Positions 18,120-26,706 of a DNA stretch of 64,000 nt are shown one piece after another. This DNA is from Polaribacter sp. HaHaR_3_91 (GTDB lineage: Bacteria > Bacteroidota > Bacteroidia > Flavobacteriales > Flavobacteriaceae). The position numbers and the translations under genes are program-made. Each line of letters begins with the position of its first letter. Position 1 is the stretch's first letter. The notes beneath the pieces were generated by a model. The model was not told where the DNA came from and did not search any database. It worked only from the letters and a program-made list of their open reading frames with translations. Where the stretch lies: assembly GCF_019278525.1 (NCBI RefSeq), contig NZ_CP058986.1:3425001-3489000 (forward strand). Reading direction: 5' to 3'.

Positions 18120-19616
18120 CTATTTATTACTATACCCTTGTTTTTGATACTTTTCTAAAAGACTACTTAATTCTGCAACTACTTTTGGATTTTCTTTATA
18201 CAAATTGTTTTTTTCTTCTGGATCATTAATTATATCATATAAAGTTCCTGTAGCTTCATTGGGTTTTGCTTCTACATTTTTTGGTTTTGTAAAACCACCT
18301 GAACCTAATTCTGGAGTATATTTCCATTTTCCTTTTCTGATAGAAAACATACCGTACATAGAATGATGTACTACAGCCTCTCTAATGGGTGTTTTTACAT
18401 TAGAAGTATAAGCAGGCCACATGTTGTAACTATCATCAGCGCCTTTTTCTACTTTTGGTTGATTTAAAATACCTGATAAAGTTGCAAATAAATCGGTTGT
18501 ACACATTAATTGATTAGATTCCAATCCTGCAGGAATTACACCTGGCCATTTTGCAATATAAGGCACTCTATGACCGCCTTCATAAATATCTGCTTTTTGA
18601 CCTTTGTAAATATAATTTGCACGATGAGCAAATTTTTCTTTATCTCTTTCTGTCCAATTAGATCCGTTATCAGAAGTAACAATAATTAATGTATTTTCTA
18701 ATTGACCAGATTTTTCTAACGCAGTAACAACTGCACCTACAGCATCATCTACCATAGTAACATAATCACCATAATCTCCTGCTTTAGATTTACCAACAGC
18801 ATCACCTACCGGCAACCAAGGAGTATGAGGTGCTGTTAACGCAAAATAAAGAAAGAAAGGTGAATCTGTTTTTTTTTGATCATCAATAAAAGAAACCGAT
18901 TTTTTTGTAAAATTATCTAATACTTGATCAAAAACAAAACTAGGTGCTTTTTCTCCTGGTCTCCAACTAAGACCTCTACCTTTTCTTTTCTCTGTTGTAT
19001 ATTCTGTAGGTAATTCTACAGCTTTTCCATTTTCGATATAAAGATAAGGAGGGATGTCTAAAGAAGCAGGAATAATGTATGAATAATCAAACCCTAAATA
19101 ACTTGGATCTTTTATTCTTTTCGAAAAATCTACATTACTCAATCCATCTTTAGCTTTTATAGATTTGTCTCCATCTTTTGGTTGTAGACCTAAACCGATA
19201 TGCCATTTTCCAATACAAGCGGTTGTATAACCATTGCTTTTAAGATAAGAGGCAACAGTGGGTCTACTTTCTTCAATTAAAGCTGGTTTATAACCATTTA
19301 AAACCCCTTTTTTTAAGGAGCTTCTCCAAGCATAACGTCCTGTAATTATTCCATATCTAGTTGGTGTACAAACCGAAGAATTTGTATGCGCATCTGTAAA
19401 ATGAACGCCCTCTTTTAATATTTTATCCATATGAGGTGTTTGAATTCCTGACTCTGAATTTAAAGAGGAAAGGTCTCCATACCCCATATCATCTGCTAAA
19501 ATATAAACAATATTAGGAGCGGTGTTTTTAACAATAGTATCTTGTTTTTTGATTGAAGCATGAGACTTACAAGAGATTGCTAAAACTAATATGAAAAGAA
19601 ATTTTAATGTTTTCAT
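18120..19616 (-). CDS. Family S1 sulfatase lipoprotein, CTPTR type
   Basis: A 498-residue sulfatase with lipobox LAISC (Cys16). ADDMGYGD gives metal ligands, SSVCTPTRYGIITGRYAWRS holds Cys83, and VTSDNGSNWTE is the second metal site. The features RPTVASYLKSNGY and IGKWHIGLGLQP follow the CTP(S/T)RY subfamily shared with four other genes here. The Thr in CTPTR in place of Ser is compatible with the minimal C-x-P-x-R maturation motif. The sulfatase upstream is 32 bp away and the esterase downstream 15 bp, so they are almost certainly co-transcribed. Lipidation places it in the periplasm or at the surface. Confidence 0.92.
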   Translation of the reverse strand: MKTLKFLFILVLAISCKSHASIKKQDTIVKNTAPNIVYILADDMGYGDLSSLNSESGIQTPHMDKILKEGVHFTDAHTNSSVCTPTRYGIITGRYAWRSSLKKGVLNGYKPALIEESRPTVASYLKSNGYTTACIGKWHIGLGLQPKDGDKSIKAKDGLSNVDFSKRIKDPSYLGFDYSYIIPASLDIPPYLYIENGKAVELPTEYTTEKRKGRGLSWRPGEKAPSFVFDQVLDNFTKKSVSFIDDQKKTDSPFFLYFALTAPHTPWLPVGDAVGKSKAGDYGDYVTMVDDAVGAVVTALEKSGQLENTLIIVTSDNGSNWTERDKEKFAHRANYIYKGQKADIYEGGHRVPYIAKWPGVIPAGLESNQLMCTTDLFATLSGILNQPKVEKGADDSYNMWPAYTSNVKTPIREAVVHHSMYGMFSIRKGKWKYTPELGSGGFTKPKNVEAKPNEATGTLYDIINDPEEKNNLYKENPKVVAELSSLLEKYQKQGYSNK

Positions 19617-19648
19617 TTGTGTTTTTATTTTAGTATTTAGAAGTGAAT

Positions 19649-21256
19649 TTATTTTTTAAATGCAAAATTTGCTTGAGGCCACTCCCCTGTAATAGCATCG
19701 TTATCTTGTTTTTTTCCGGGAGTACTTCTTCCGTTTCTAATTTGTTGGCTTAATAGCTCTTTTAATTCTTTTACCTTTTCAGGGAATTGACCTGCAACGT
19801 TATTTCTTTCTTTGATATCTGTTTTTAAATTATACAGAATCTCATCTGCTAAAATATCTTTATGTTTTTTAGTTTCACCTGAAGCCGAAATTCCAGAATT
19901 TGGCGATACAATTAATTTCCAATCCCCTTTTCTGATGGCAAAAACGCCATATTTATCATGATGTATGGTTGCATCTCTTAGGTAATCTCCTTCATTGGTT
20001 AATAAAGGCAACATACTGTAGCTATCTTCTGCTTCATTATCTTTAAAATCATAGTTAATAATATCTGCACAAGTTGCCATAAAATCTGTAGTACAAATGG
20101 TTGCATCAGAAACCGAGTTGGGTTTAATTTTTCCTGGCCATTTTACTAAAAACGGAACTCTATGACCACCTTCTAAAAAGCTTCCTTTGTAACCGCTGTA
20201 AATATAACTAGGACTGTGTTTTTGCTGTTTTAAAGTTTTTAAATCATTGGTGGTAGCATAACCATTATCACTTGTAAAAATGACTATTGTATTTTCGTCT
20301 ATTCCTTGTTCTTTTAATGTTTTAAAGATAGTACCCATTAAATCATCAATCATAATTACAAAATCTGCATAAGGACTGCCAATTTCACTTTGTCCTTTCC
20401 AAGGAGCAATTGGTAACACAGGATTATGTGGAGAAGGCAATGGAATGTACATAAAAAAAGGTTTTTCTTTATTGGCATTCTCTTTAATAAATGAAATTGA
20501 TTTATTTACAACGTTGGGAAGTACTTCTTCATGTTTAAAATCATCAGCAACATCTCCTTTTATCCAACTGCTAAAAGGATATTTTTTTCTGCTTCTCTCT
20601 GTTATTTTTGTAGGAATCATGGTTGCCTTATTGTTTTCTATATACACAAAAGGAGGCATGTTCAAGGAGGCTGAAATCATATAAGAATAATCAAATCCCA
20701 TATCATTAGGTCCAAATTTTAAAGGTTTACTATAATCAATATTTTTGAAATTTAAACGCTCAGATTTGTCTGAAAAATGATCAAACTCTGGACTGTCATT
20801 TTTCATAGACCAATTTAAACCTAAATGCCATTTTCCTATACTTGCTGTTTTATAGCCATTATCTTTTAGTAATTGAGCAACTGTTAATCGTTCTTTCTTT
20901 ATTAAAGATGGTGAGTTTCCCCAAGTTACAAATTCTTTTAAAGGTGTTCGCCAATTGTATCGTCCTGTTAAAATACCATATCTGGTTGGCGTACACACAG
21001 CAGAAGAGGTATGTGCATCTGTAAATTGCATACCTTCTTTACCCATTTTATCTAAATTGGGCGTTTGTATTTTACTTTTTTCATTATAAAGGCTAACATC
21101 ACCAATACCTAAATCATCAGCTAAAATGTAGATAATGTTTGGTTTTTTTTGATCTTCCTTTTTTGATGTCTGGCTACTAGCACAATTTGTAGTAATTAGT
21201 AATACTGTTAAAAGTAGAAATCGTATTTGAAAAATTTGAGTCAATATACTTTTCAT
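19649..21256 (-). CDS. Family S1 sulfatase, probable lipoprotein, CTPTR type
   Basis: A 535-residue sulfatase. The N-terminus has a hydrophobic stretch ending in ITTNC (Cys25), a plausible but not perfect lipobox. ADDLGIGD, then SAVCTPTRYGILTGRYNWRT with Cys88, then FTSDNGYAT mark the S1 active site. The C-terminus contains GRSTPGKKQDND, as in the sulfatases at 4449 and 15218. It is 13 bp downstream of the GH29 gene at 21270, so fucosidase and sulfatase are translated from one message. That pairing suggests removal of a sulfate from a fucosyl unit or its neighbour. Confidence 0.92.
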   Translation of the reverse strand: MKSILTQIFQIRFLLLTVLLITTNCASSQTSKKEDQKKPNIIYILADDLGIGDVSLYNEKSKIQTPNLDKMGKEGMQFTDAHTSSAVCTPTRYGILTGRYNWRTPLKEFVTWGNSPSLIKKERLTVAQLLKDNGYKTASIGKWHLGLNWSMKNDSPEFDHFSDKSERLNFKNIDYSKPLKFGPNDMGFDYSYMISASLNMPPFVYIENNKATMIPTKITERSRKKYPFSSWIKGDVADDFKHEEVLPNVVNKSISFIKENANKEKPFFMYIPLPSPHNPVLPIAPWKGQSEIGSPYADFVIMIDDLMGTIFKTLKEQGIDENTIVIFTSDNGYATTNDLKTLKQQKHSPSYIYSGYKGSFLEGGHRVPFLVKWPGKIKPNSVSDATICTTDFMATCADIINYDFKDNEAEDSYSMLPLLTNEGDYLRDATIHHDKYGVFAIRKGDWKLIVSPNSGISASGETKKHKDILADEILYNLKTDIKERNNVAGQFPEKVKELKELLSQQIRNGRSTPGKKQDNDAITGEWPQANFAFKK

Positions 21257-21269
21257 GATGTAATTTAGT

Positions 21270-23150
21270 TTAATTATTTTTTAAAGTAACTTCTATAACA
21301 TAACCAAGCGCATTTTTTGGTAATCCGATTACAGTAGTTTTTAATCCGTTTTTATTTTGATTCCATTTAAGGGTTTTGCCGCTTCCTAATAACTTTACTT
21401 GTTCAATATCTCCTTCACCTTTTCTCAGCGATTTTATAAGAATATCTCCCTCTGTATTCGTTAAAGAAATAGCATATACTTTATTTTCTTTTGTTGTAAA
21501 CCAAAAATCTTTGGAAGTAAATTTTCTTTCAAAGCCTTTAGCAGCTCTATGACCTGTACCATCTAAAAGTGTTTCTTCTTGACCTTCATTGGGTGTTTTC
21601 CAACGAGATGTTCCATAAACAGCATCTGCATTTAGATGAATCCATTTACCCATTTCACGTAAATTTTGGGCGCTTGTTTCTGGTACATTTCCTTTTCCAT
21701 CTGGTCCAATATTTAATAAGTAATTTCCTCCTTTTGATAAAATATCAACAAAGTAGTATAACAATTCTTTTGGGCTTTTCCAGTCTTTATCGTAAGATTT
21801 GTAACCCCAAGAATTATTTGTTGTTCCACAAGTTTCCCAATATTTTTCTAACTTTTCTGATGCAGAAGGAATCTTATTATCTCCAGCATCTAAATAATCT
21901 CCAAACGCATAACCAACTCTTCTGTTTACTACTACATTTGGATTGATATCATAAACCAATTTATAAAACTGAAATGCTTGTTCTTCGGTGATAAAACCAG
22001 TTCCATCAAACCATATTAAGCCCAATTCTGGTAATAAATTTAAAAGTTCTTTTACTTGAGGGTATGCTTTGTTTTGAAGATATTCTTTATGCGTATTCTT
22101 ACTTGGATCCCATAAGTTTTTACCTGTTGGATGTGTGTAAATCCCTAAAGAATCATTTACCTTTTTAACGTTGGCATAATTACCATCAGCACCATCCATC
22201 CAATCATTTCCATGTGAATAATAAACGCCAAAATCGATACCTTCTTTTAAACAGGCGTCATACAATTCTTTAACAATATCTGCTTTATATGGAGTTGCAT
22301 CAACTATATCAAATTCTGAACTTTTTGAATCGAACAAAGCAAAACCATCATGGTGTTTAGAGGTGATAACTATATATTTCATGCCAACATCTTTTGCAAG
22401 TTTTGCAACGTTCTGAGCAAATGATTTATCAGGATTAAACGTTTTTGCGAGCTCTTTATATTCTTCTCTTGGTATTTGAAAAGCATACATTAACCATTCT
22501 GCAACTTTTGGTCCAGGGTAAGGAGAATGATTTATTTTAGTTCCTTTCCATATTCCACCAATTTCAGAATACAATCCCCAGTGAATAAACATTCCTAACT
22601 TTGCTTCTTTAAAACGTTTTAGTGCGTTTTGTTTTTCATCAGAATTGTGCATTGATAACCATTCTTGATGATAGTTGCCAGAACCAATTGGTTTTTTATA
22701 ATGAGGAATAATTCTTAGCGTTTTAAAATTTGTATCAGTTGTTATTGAAATCTTCTGTTCTCCTGTATTTTTAAATTGAATTTTGCTTTTGAATTCTGAA
22801 ATTATCTCATTCGAGTTAATTACGTAGTTTTTGGAGAGTGATTCTTCAAACTCTTGTTTATCAATCTTTACTTTTATAGTTTTTTTATCTTCGGAGATTT
22901 CTCCACTTGAAACCATTTGAAGCACATATTCAGCAGGATGTTTTACATTAAAGTACCAAGAATATGTAGTTTCTTTTTTTTCCGCATTTGTTTTTTCCAG
23001 TACAATCCAATTATTGGTTTGGTCGAATGGTTTTTCAATCGACACAGTAATATCTTCCTTTTTTTTACAGGAAATAGTAACTAAAAACATAGAAAATACA
23101 ATACTATAGATTCTTAGTTTGGTTTTAAACGGACGCATTATAACATTCAT
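21270..23150 (-). CDS. GH29 alpha-L-fucosidase lipoprotein with N-terminal beta-sandwich
   Basis: A 626-residue retaining fucosidase. The lipobox VTISC gives lipidated Cys28; the second Met (position 5) could be the true start. Residues about 35-150 form a beta-rich domain of carbohydrate-binding type. The GH29 barrel starts at GMFIHWGLYSE (187-196), continues with TSKHHDGFALFD (His266-His267) and carries the nucleophile Asp382 in LIWFDGTG. YLLNIGPDGKG closes the barrel, as is typical. It sits between a sulfatase (13 bp upstream, 23163) and another (13 bp downstream). It is the first of three divergent GH29 proteins in the locus; different linkages or sulfation states are a reasonable explanation. 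Confidence 0.93.
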   Translation of the reverse strand: MNVIMRPFKTKLRIYSIVFSMFLVTISCKKKEDITVSIEKPFDQTNNWIVLEKTNAEKKETTYSWYFNVKHPAEYVLQMVSSGEISEDKKTIKVKIDKQEFEESLSKNYVINSNEIISEFKSKIQFKNTGEQKISITTDTNFKTLRIIPHYKKPIGSGNYHQEWLSMHNSDEKQNALKRFKEAKLGMFIHWGLYSEIGGIWKGTKINHSPYPGPKVAEWLMYAFQIPREEYKELAKTFNPDKSFAQNVAKLAKDVGMKYIVITSKHHDGFALFDSKSSEFDIVDATPYKADIVKELYDACLKEGIDFGVYYSHGNDWMDGADGNYANVKKVNDSLGIYTHPTGKNLWDPSKNTHKEYLQNKAYPQVKELLNLLPELGLIWFDGTGFITEEQAFQFYKLVYDINPNVVVNRRVGYAFGDYLDAGDNKIPSASEKLEKYWETCGTTNNSWGYKSYDKDWKSPKELLYYFVDILSKGGNYLLNIGPDGKGNVPETSAQNLREMGKWIHLNADAVYGTSRWKTPNEGQEETLLDGTGHRAAKGFERKFTSKDFWFTTKENKVYAISLTNTEGDILIKSLRKGEGDIEQVKLLGSGKTLKWNQNKNGLKTTVIGLPKNALGYVIEVTLKNN

Positions 23151-23162
23151 TTTCGTAATTTT

Positions 23163-24641
23163 TTAATCAACTGTAGGTTTCCATTCTAAAATTCCTTTTT
23201 CCTTTAATTGCTTATAATACTTTGCATGAAGCGGTTGCTCTTTTATTCTTTTTCTATTTTCGTTAACCATTAGAGGAATAGAATTACTCCACCATTCATC
23301 ATAAGGTTGTTTAAAATCCTCTATCACTTCAGGGTTTTCTAATGCAATATTTTTTGTTTCTCCAGGGTCATTGATAACATCATACAATTCTTTATTGTTT
23401 ACAAAACGCCATTGCTGACTTCTTATAGCCATTTTAGTGTATTTAGCTTCTTCTACTTTTCCTGTTTTCCAGCGTCCACAATGCGTAAACATCAAACGAT
23501 CTTCCCAATTTGTTACTGTATTTTCTAATAAAGGAATTAGCGATAATCCTTTTAAAGATTGCATGGTTCCTGGCAATTTAGCGCCAGCCAATTCTGTAAA
23601 GGTTTTGTATAAATCTATATGTGCTGTAAGTTGGTTGATATCTTTTCCTTCGGATAAAACGCCTTTCCAATAAAAGAAAAGAGGTACGTGATTTCCACCT
23701 TCATTAGGCGAGTTTTTTCCACCTTTAAGATTGGCATTAAAATGTTTTACTTTTTTTCCATCTAAAGTTCCTCCTAAATGTGTTGCACCATTATCTGTTG
23801 TAAAAATGACTAAAGTATTGTCTAAAACATCCCATTCTTCAAGTTTTTTTAGCAACCTTCCAAAATTATCATCAATATTTTCAATCATTCCATATCTGCC
23901 AGCAGTACCTTCATCATAGCCTAATTCTAAGAAACGTTTTTTATAAGATTCAGGAGCAATTAATGGAGCATGAGGTGCATTTAATGATAAATACGTAAAA
24001 TATGGTTTTTTAGCATCGATTTGTTGTTTTGTCCAAGCCAATCCTGCATCAAAAAACACATCTGTACAAAAACCTTTCGTTTTTACAATCGTTTTATTGT
24101 GAAGTAAGACATTGTCAAAATATAAGTTTTCTTTATTCGCAGGGAAATCCCCTAAATTGACTTGACCAATACCTCCAGCACCATGCATCAATACCTCATC
24201 AAAACCTCTATTTTGAGGGAGATATTCATCTCCATCTCCTAAATGCCATTTGCCAAAAAGACCTGTTTTATAACCTGCAGATTGCAACGCTTGTGGAAGT
24301 GTGTAAACGTCCAAAGCCATTCTTTCACGTTCTAATATTGTATGCGTTACGCCTGCTCTAAATTCATGGTTACCACTCATTAATGCTGCTCTTGTTGGCG
24401 CGCAAGTAGGGCTTACATGGTACTCTGTAAAACGTGTTGATTTTTGATAAAAAGCATCAATATTTGGCGTTTTTACAACTTGATTTCCCATACAAGAAAA
24501 ATCTCCCATACCTTGATCATCTGTCATAACAAAGATGATGTTTGGTCTACTATCTTTCAGTTTTTTAATGTTTTCTTGTGAATACGCTATTTTTGATAAA
24601 AACAGGAAACACAAAAAACAAGTAGTAACGATATTTTTCAT
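23163..24641 (-). CDS. Family S1 sulfatase, CAPTR type
   Basis: A 492-residue sulfatase with a type I signal peptide ending near IAYSQ. MTDDQGMGDFSC provides metal ligands, PTCAPTRAALMSGN contains Cys80, and FTTDNGATHLGG is the second metal site. The pattern QGMGDFSCMGN with HVSPTCAPTR and a GAGGIGQ loop links it to the sulfatase at 40826 (SHGGGGVGQ, VGPTCAPSR), so the two are probably one subfamily present in both wings of the locus. It is 12 bp upstream of the GH29 gene. A 101-bp gap before it, with no clear hairpin, may hold an internal promoter. Confidence 0.92.
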   Translation of the reverse strand: MKNIVTTCFLCFLFLSKIAYSQENIKKLKDSRPNIIFVMTDDQGMGDFSCMGNQVVKTPNIDAFYQKSTRFTEYHVSPTCAPTRAALMSGNHEFRAGVTHTILERERMALDVYTLPQALQSAGYKTGLFGKWHLGDGDEYLPQNRGFDEVLMHGAGGIGQVNLGDFPANKENLYFDNVLLHNKTIVKTKGFCTDVFFDAGLAWTKQQIDAKKPYFTYLSLNAPHAPLIAPESYKKRFLELGYDEGTAGRYGMIENIDDNFGRLLKKLEEWDVLDNTLVIFTTDNGATHLGGTLDGKKVKHFNANLKGGKNSPNEGGNHVPLFFYWKGVLSEGKDINQLTAHIDLYKTFTELAGAKLPGTMQSLKGLSLIPLLENTVTNWEDRLMFTHCGRWKTGKVEEAKYTKMAIRSQQWRFVNNKELYDVINDPGETKNIALENPEVIEDFKQPYDEWWSNSIPLMVNENRKRIKEQPLHAKYYKQLKEKGILEWKPTVD

Positions 24642-24742
24642 ATTTCCTGTTTTTAGTATTTGGCTTCATGGAATTCTTTTTTCCATAAAAAGAATATTAC
24701 TCTATGAAAGACCTATTCTATATTTTCACTTCTTTTAGGGGC

Positions 24743-26680
24743 TTAATTCTTTTTCTTCTTTTTATTTTTCTTCTTCCCTTTTTTTTTCTTTCCTTTTTTA
24801 GGAGCCTTTATTAACTCATGAAATTTACTTTTTACCATAAATCTATTTTCATCAATAAAAATAACGCCACATTCATGTACATCTTTTGGTACATTAAAAG
24901 TGTATTCTAATTTGTTTTTACTAGCTTCTAAAGGTACTTTTATGTATGTTGTATGTAATTTTTTCTTTCCTGTAGCACTTGGTTTATCAGAAATTTTAAT
25001 AAGCGCATAACTTTCAATTACATTCGATTTTCCTTTTTCTAATTGAATAGTCACTGTACGAGAATTCGCATCAAAAACATCATTCACAATAACCGGAATA
25101 GCGGCTGCATCTTCTTCATTTTTAAATTTAGAAGGGTCTTTATATGGCAGCTTAGCATCGTAATCTTTTAGATACTTTTCTAGTTTAGCAGCTAACTTCT
25201 TAACAATTTCAGGAGATTCTGCTGCAATATCATGTTGTTCTTCTAAATCATATCGCTTTCCATCTTTATACAAACGATGCAATATATATTTACCAGAATT
25301 AAAGTTTTTATACAATTTATAGTCTCCAGATCTAATAGCCGATTGGTTTTTAACATCGTCTCCATAAGGATAGTGCCACCATAAATCTTCTCTAGGGTTT
25401 CCCTTGCTATCTTTTACATCCTTTTCGTTATTTAACAAGACCTTAGAAATATCTAATCCGTCTAAATCATCACTATATTTAGAAGGTATTTCACTATTTG
25501 TCAGGTTTAAAATGGTTGGATAGAAGTCTAATTGATTGATTAAAACATCTTTTGTTTTTTCCTTTGGAATACTTGGTCCAGAAATTAGCATTGGTACTCT
25601 AATACCACCTTCTTCAGAATATTTTTTACCTTTATCTAAAGGCGCATTGTCAGACATTACTTCTGCCTTACGAGTTTCCGCTCCACCATTATCCGATGAA
25701 AAGAAGATATACGTAGTTTCGTATAATTTTTTACCAGGATTTCTAGGGTCATCTGTTTTCTTTAACAAATCTACAACACGCCCTAAACTCCAGTCTAAAG
25801 TGGTAACCATAGCTCCAAAATAAGGATTGTTCTGACCTTCTTTAGTCCATTCAGCATCTACTTCTGGAAGCTCTACGCCTAATTTATCACAATAATAGTC
25901 TAATAATGCACGGTTTTTTGAGTGAATTGGATAATGCACCATCCAATGTGCTAAATATAAAAAGAAAGGTTCTTCTTTACTTTCGGTAATAAATTTAAGT
26001 GCATTTTCTGTAACGGCATCCGTTGGATAAGAAATTCCTTCAGGATTTTCCTTTGTAAAAGGAAAATATTTTTCTTTACTTAAACGGTATGGATCATTAG
26101 CGTCATTTGTAGCAAAATTAGTCAAACGAGTATTTGGTTTTTTAGGTCCTGTGTGTGCCCCTCTAGATTCATGTACAAAATCAAAACCTTGATTGGTTGA
26201 TTTTTGAATTTTAAGTTCTCCTGCATGCCATTTTCCTACATGAGCTGTTTTATAACCATTCATTTTTAAAGCTTCTGCGATGGTAAAGTTTTCTGGCATT
26301 AATCCTGATGGAAAATAAGGACTAATATATTTTTCAGCTCTCTGAGCCTTAGGAACTCCTCCTCCACTTACATTGGTGATGCCTGTTTTAGCAGGATGTA
26401 ATCCGCTTAAAAGTGCAGAACGAGAAGGCGCACAAGTTGGTGCCGGAGAGTATGCGTTGGTAAAATTGATAGCATCTTCCGCTAATTTGGCAATGTTTGG
26501 CGTATCCCAAGCACAAGGCGCATCTAAATCATTTAATTGTACGTCTTGCCAACCTAAATCATCCGCATAAAAAATGATGATATTTGGTTTTATTAATTTA
26601 GAATTCTTTTGACTATACATTGCATTAGATACAAATAGTGATAAGAACAATAAACCTAAAAGATTTGTTTTGTTTTTCAT
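24743..26680 (-). CDS. Family S1 sulfatase with C-terminal beta domain and poly-lysine tail
   Basis: A 645-residue sulfatase with a signal peptide ending near AMYSQ. YADDLGWQD gives metal ligands, PTCAPSRSALLSGL contains Cys83, and FSSDNGGAE is the second metal site. After the catalytic domain (to about 515) a beta-sandwich-like domain runs to about 620. The end, KAPKKGKKKKGKKKNKKKKK, is a run of Lys with little else. It is a tandem paralogue of the next gene (26 bp away): the segment around WSLGRVVDLLKKTDDPRNPG is identical in both, and the DNA there differs at about one base in 52. Recent duplication or gene conversion is likely. Confidence 0.92.
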   Translation of the reverse strand: MKNKTNLLGLLFLSLFVSNAMYSQKNSKLIKPNIIIFYADDLGWQDVQLNDLDAPCAWDTPNIAKLAEDAINFTNAYSPAPTCAPSRSALLSGLHPAKTGITNVSGGGVPKAQRAEKYISPYFPSGLMPENFTIAEALKMNGYKTAHVGKWHAGELKIQKSTNQGFDFVHESRGAHTGPKKPNTRLTNFATNDANDPYRLSKEKYFPFTKENPEGISYPTDAVTENALKFITESKEEPFFLYLAHWMVHYPIHSKNRALLDYYCDKLGVELPEVDAEWTKEGQNNPYFGAMVTTLDWSLGRVVDLLKKTDDPRNPGKKLYETTYIFFSSDNGGAETRKAEVMSDNAPLDKGKKYSEEGGIRVPMLISGPSIPKEKTKDVLINQLDFYPTILNLTNSEIPSKYSDDLDGLDISKVLLNNEKDVKDSKGNPREDLWWHYPYGDDVKNQSAIRSGDYKLYKNFNSGKYILHRLYKDGKRYDLEEQHDIAAESPEIVKKLAAKLEKYLKDYDAKLPYKDPSKFKNEEDAAAIPVIVNDVFDANSRTVTIQLEKGKSNVIESYALIKISDKPSATGKKKLHTTYIKVPLEASKNKLEYTFNVPKDVHECGVIFIDENRFMVKSKFHELIKAPKKGKKKKGKKKNKKKKKN

Positions 26681-26706
26681 CGTAAGTATTTTAAATTTTA
26701 TTTGTT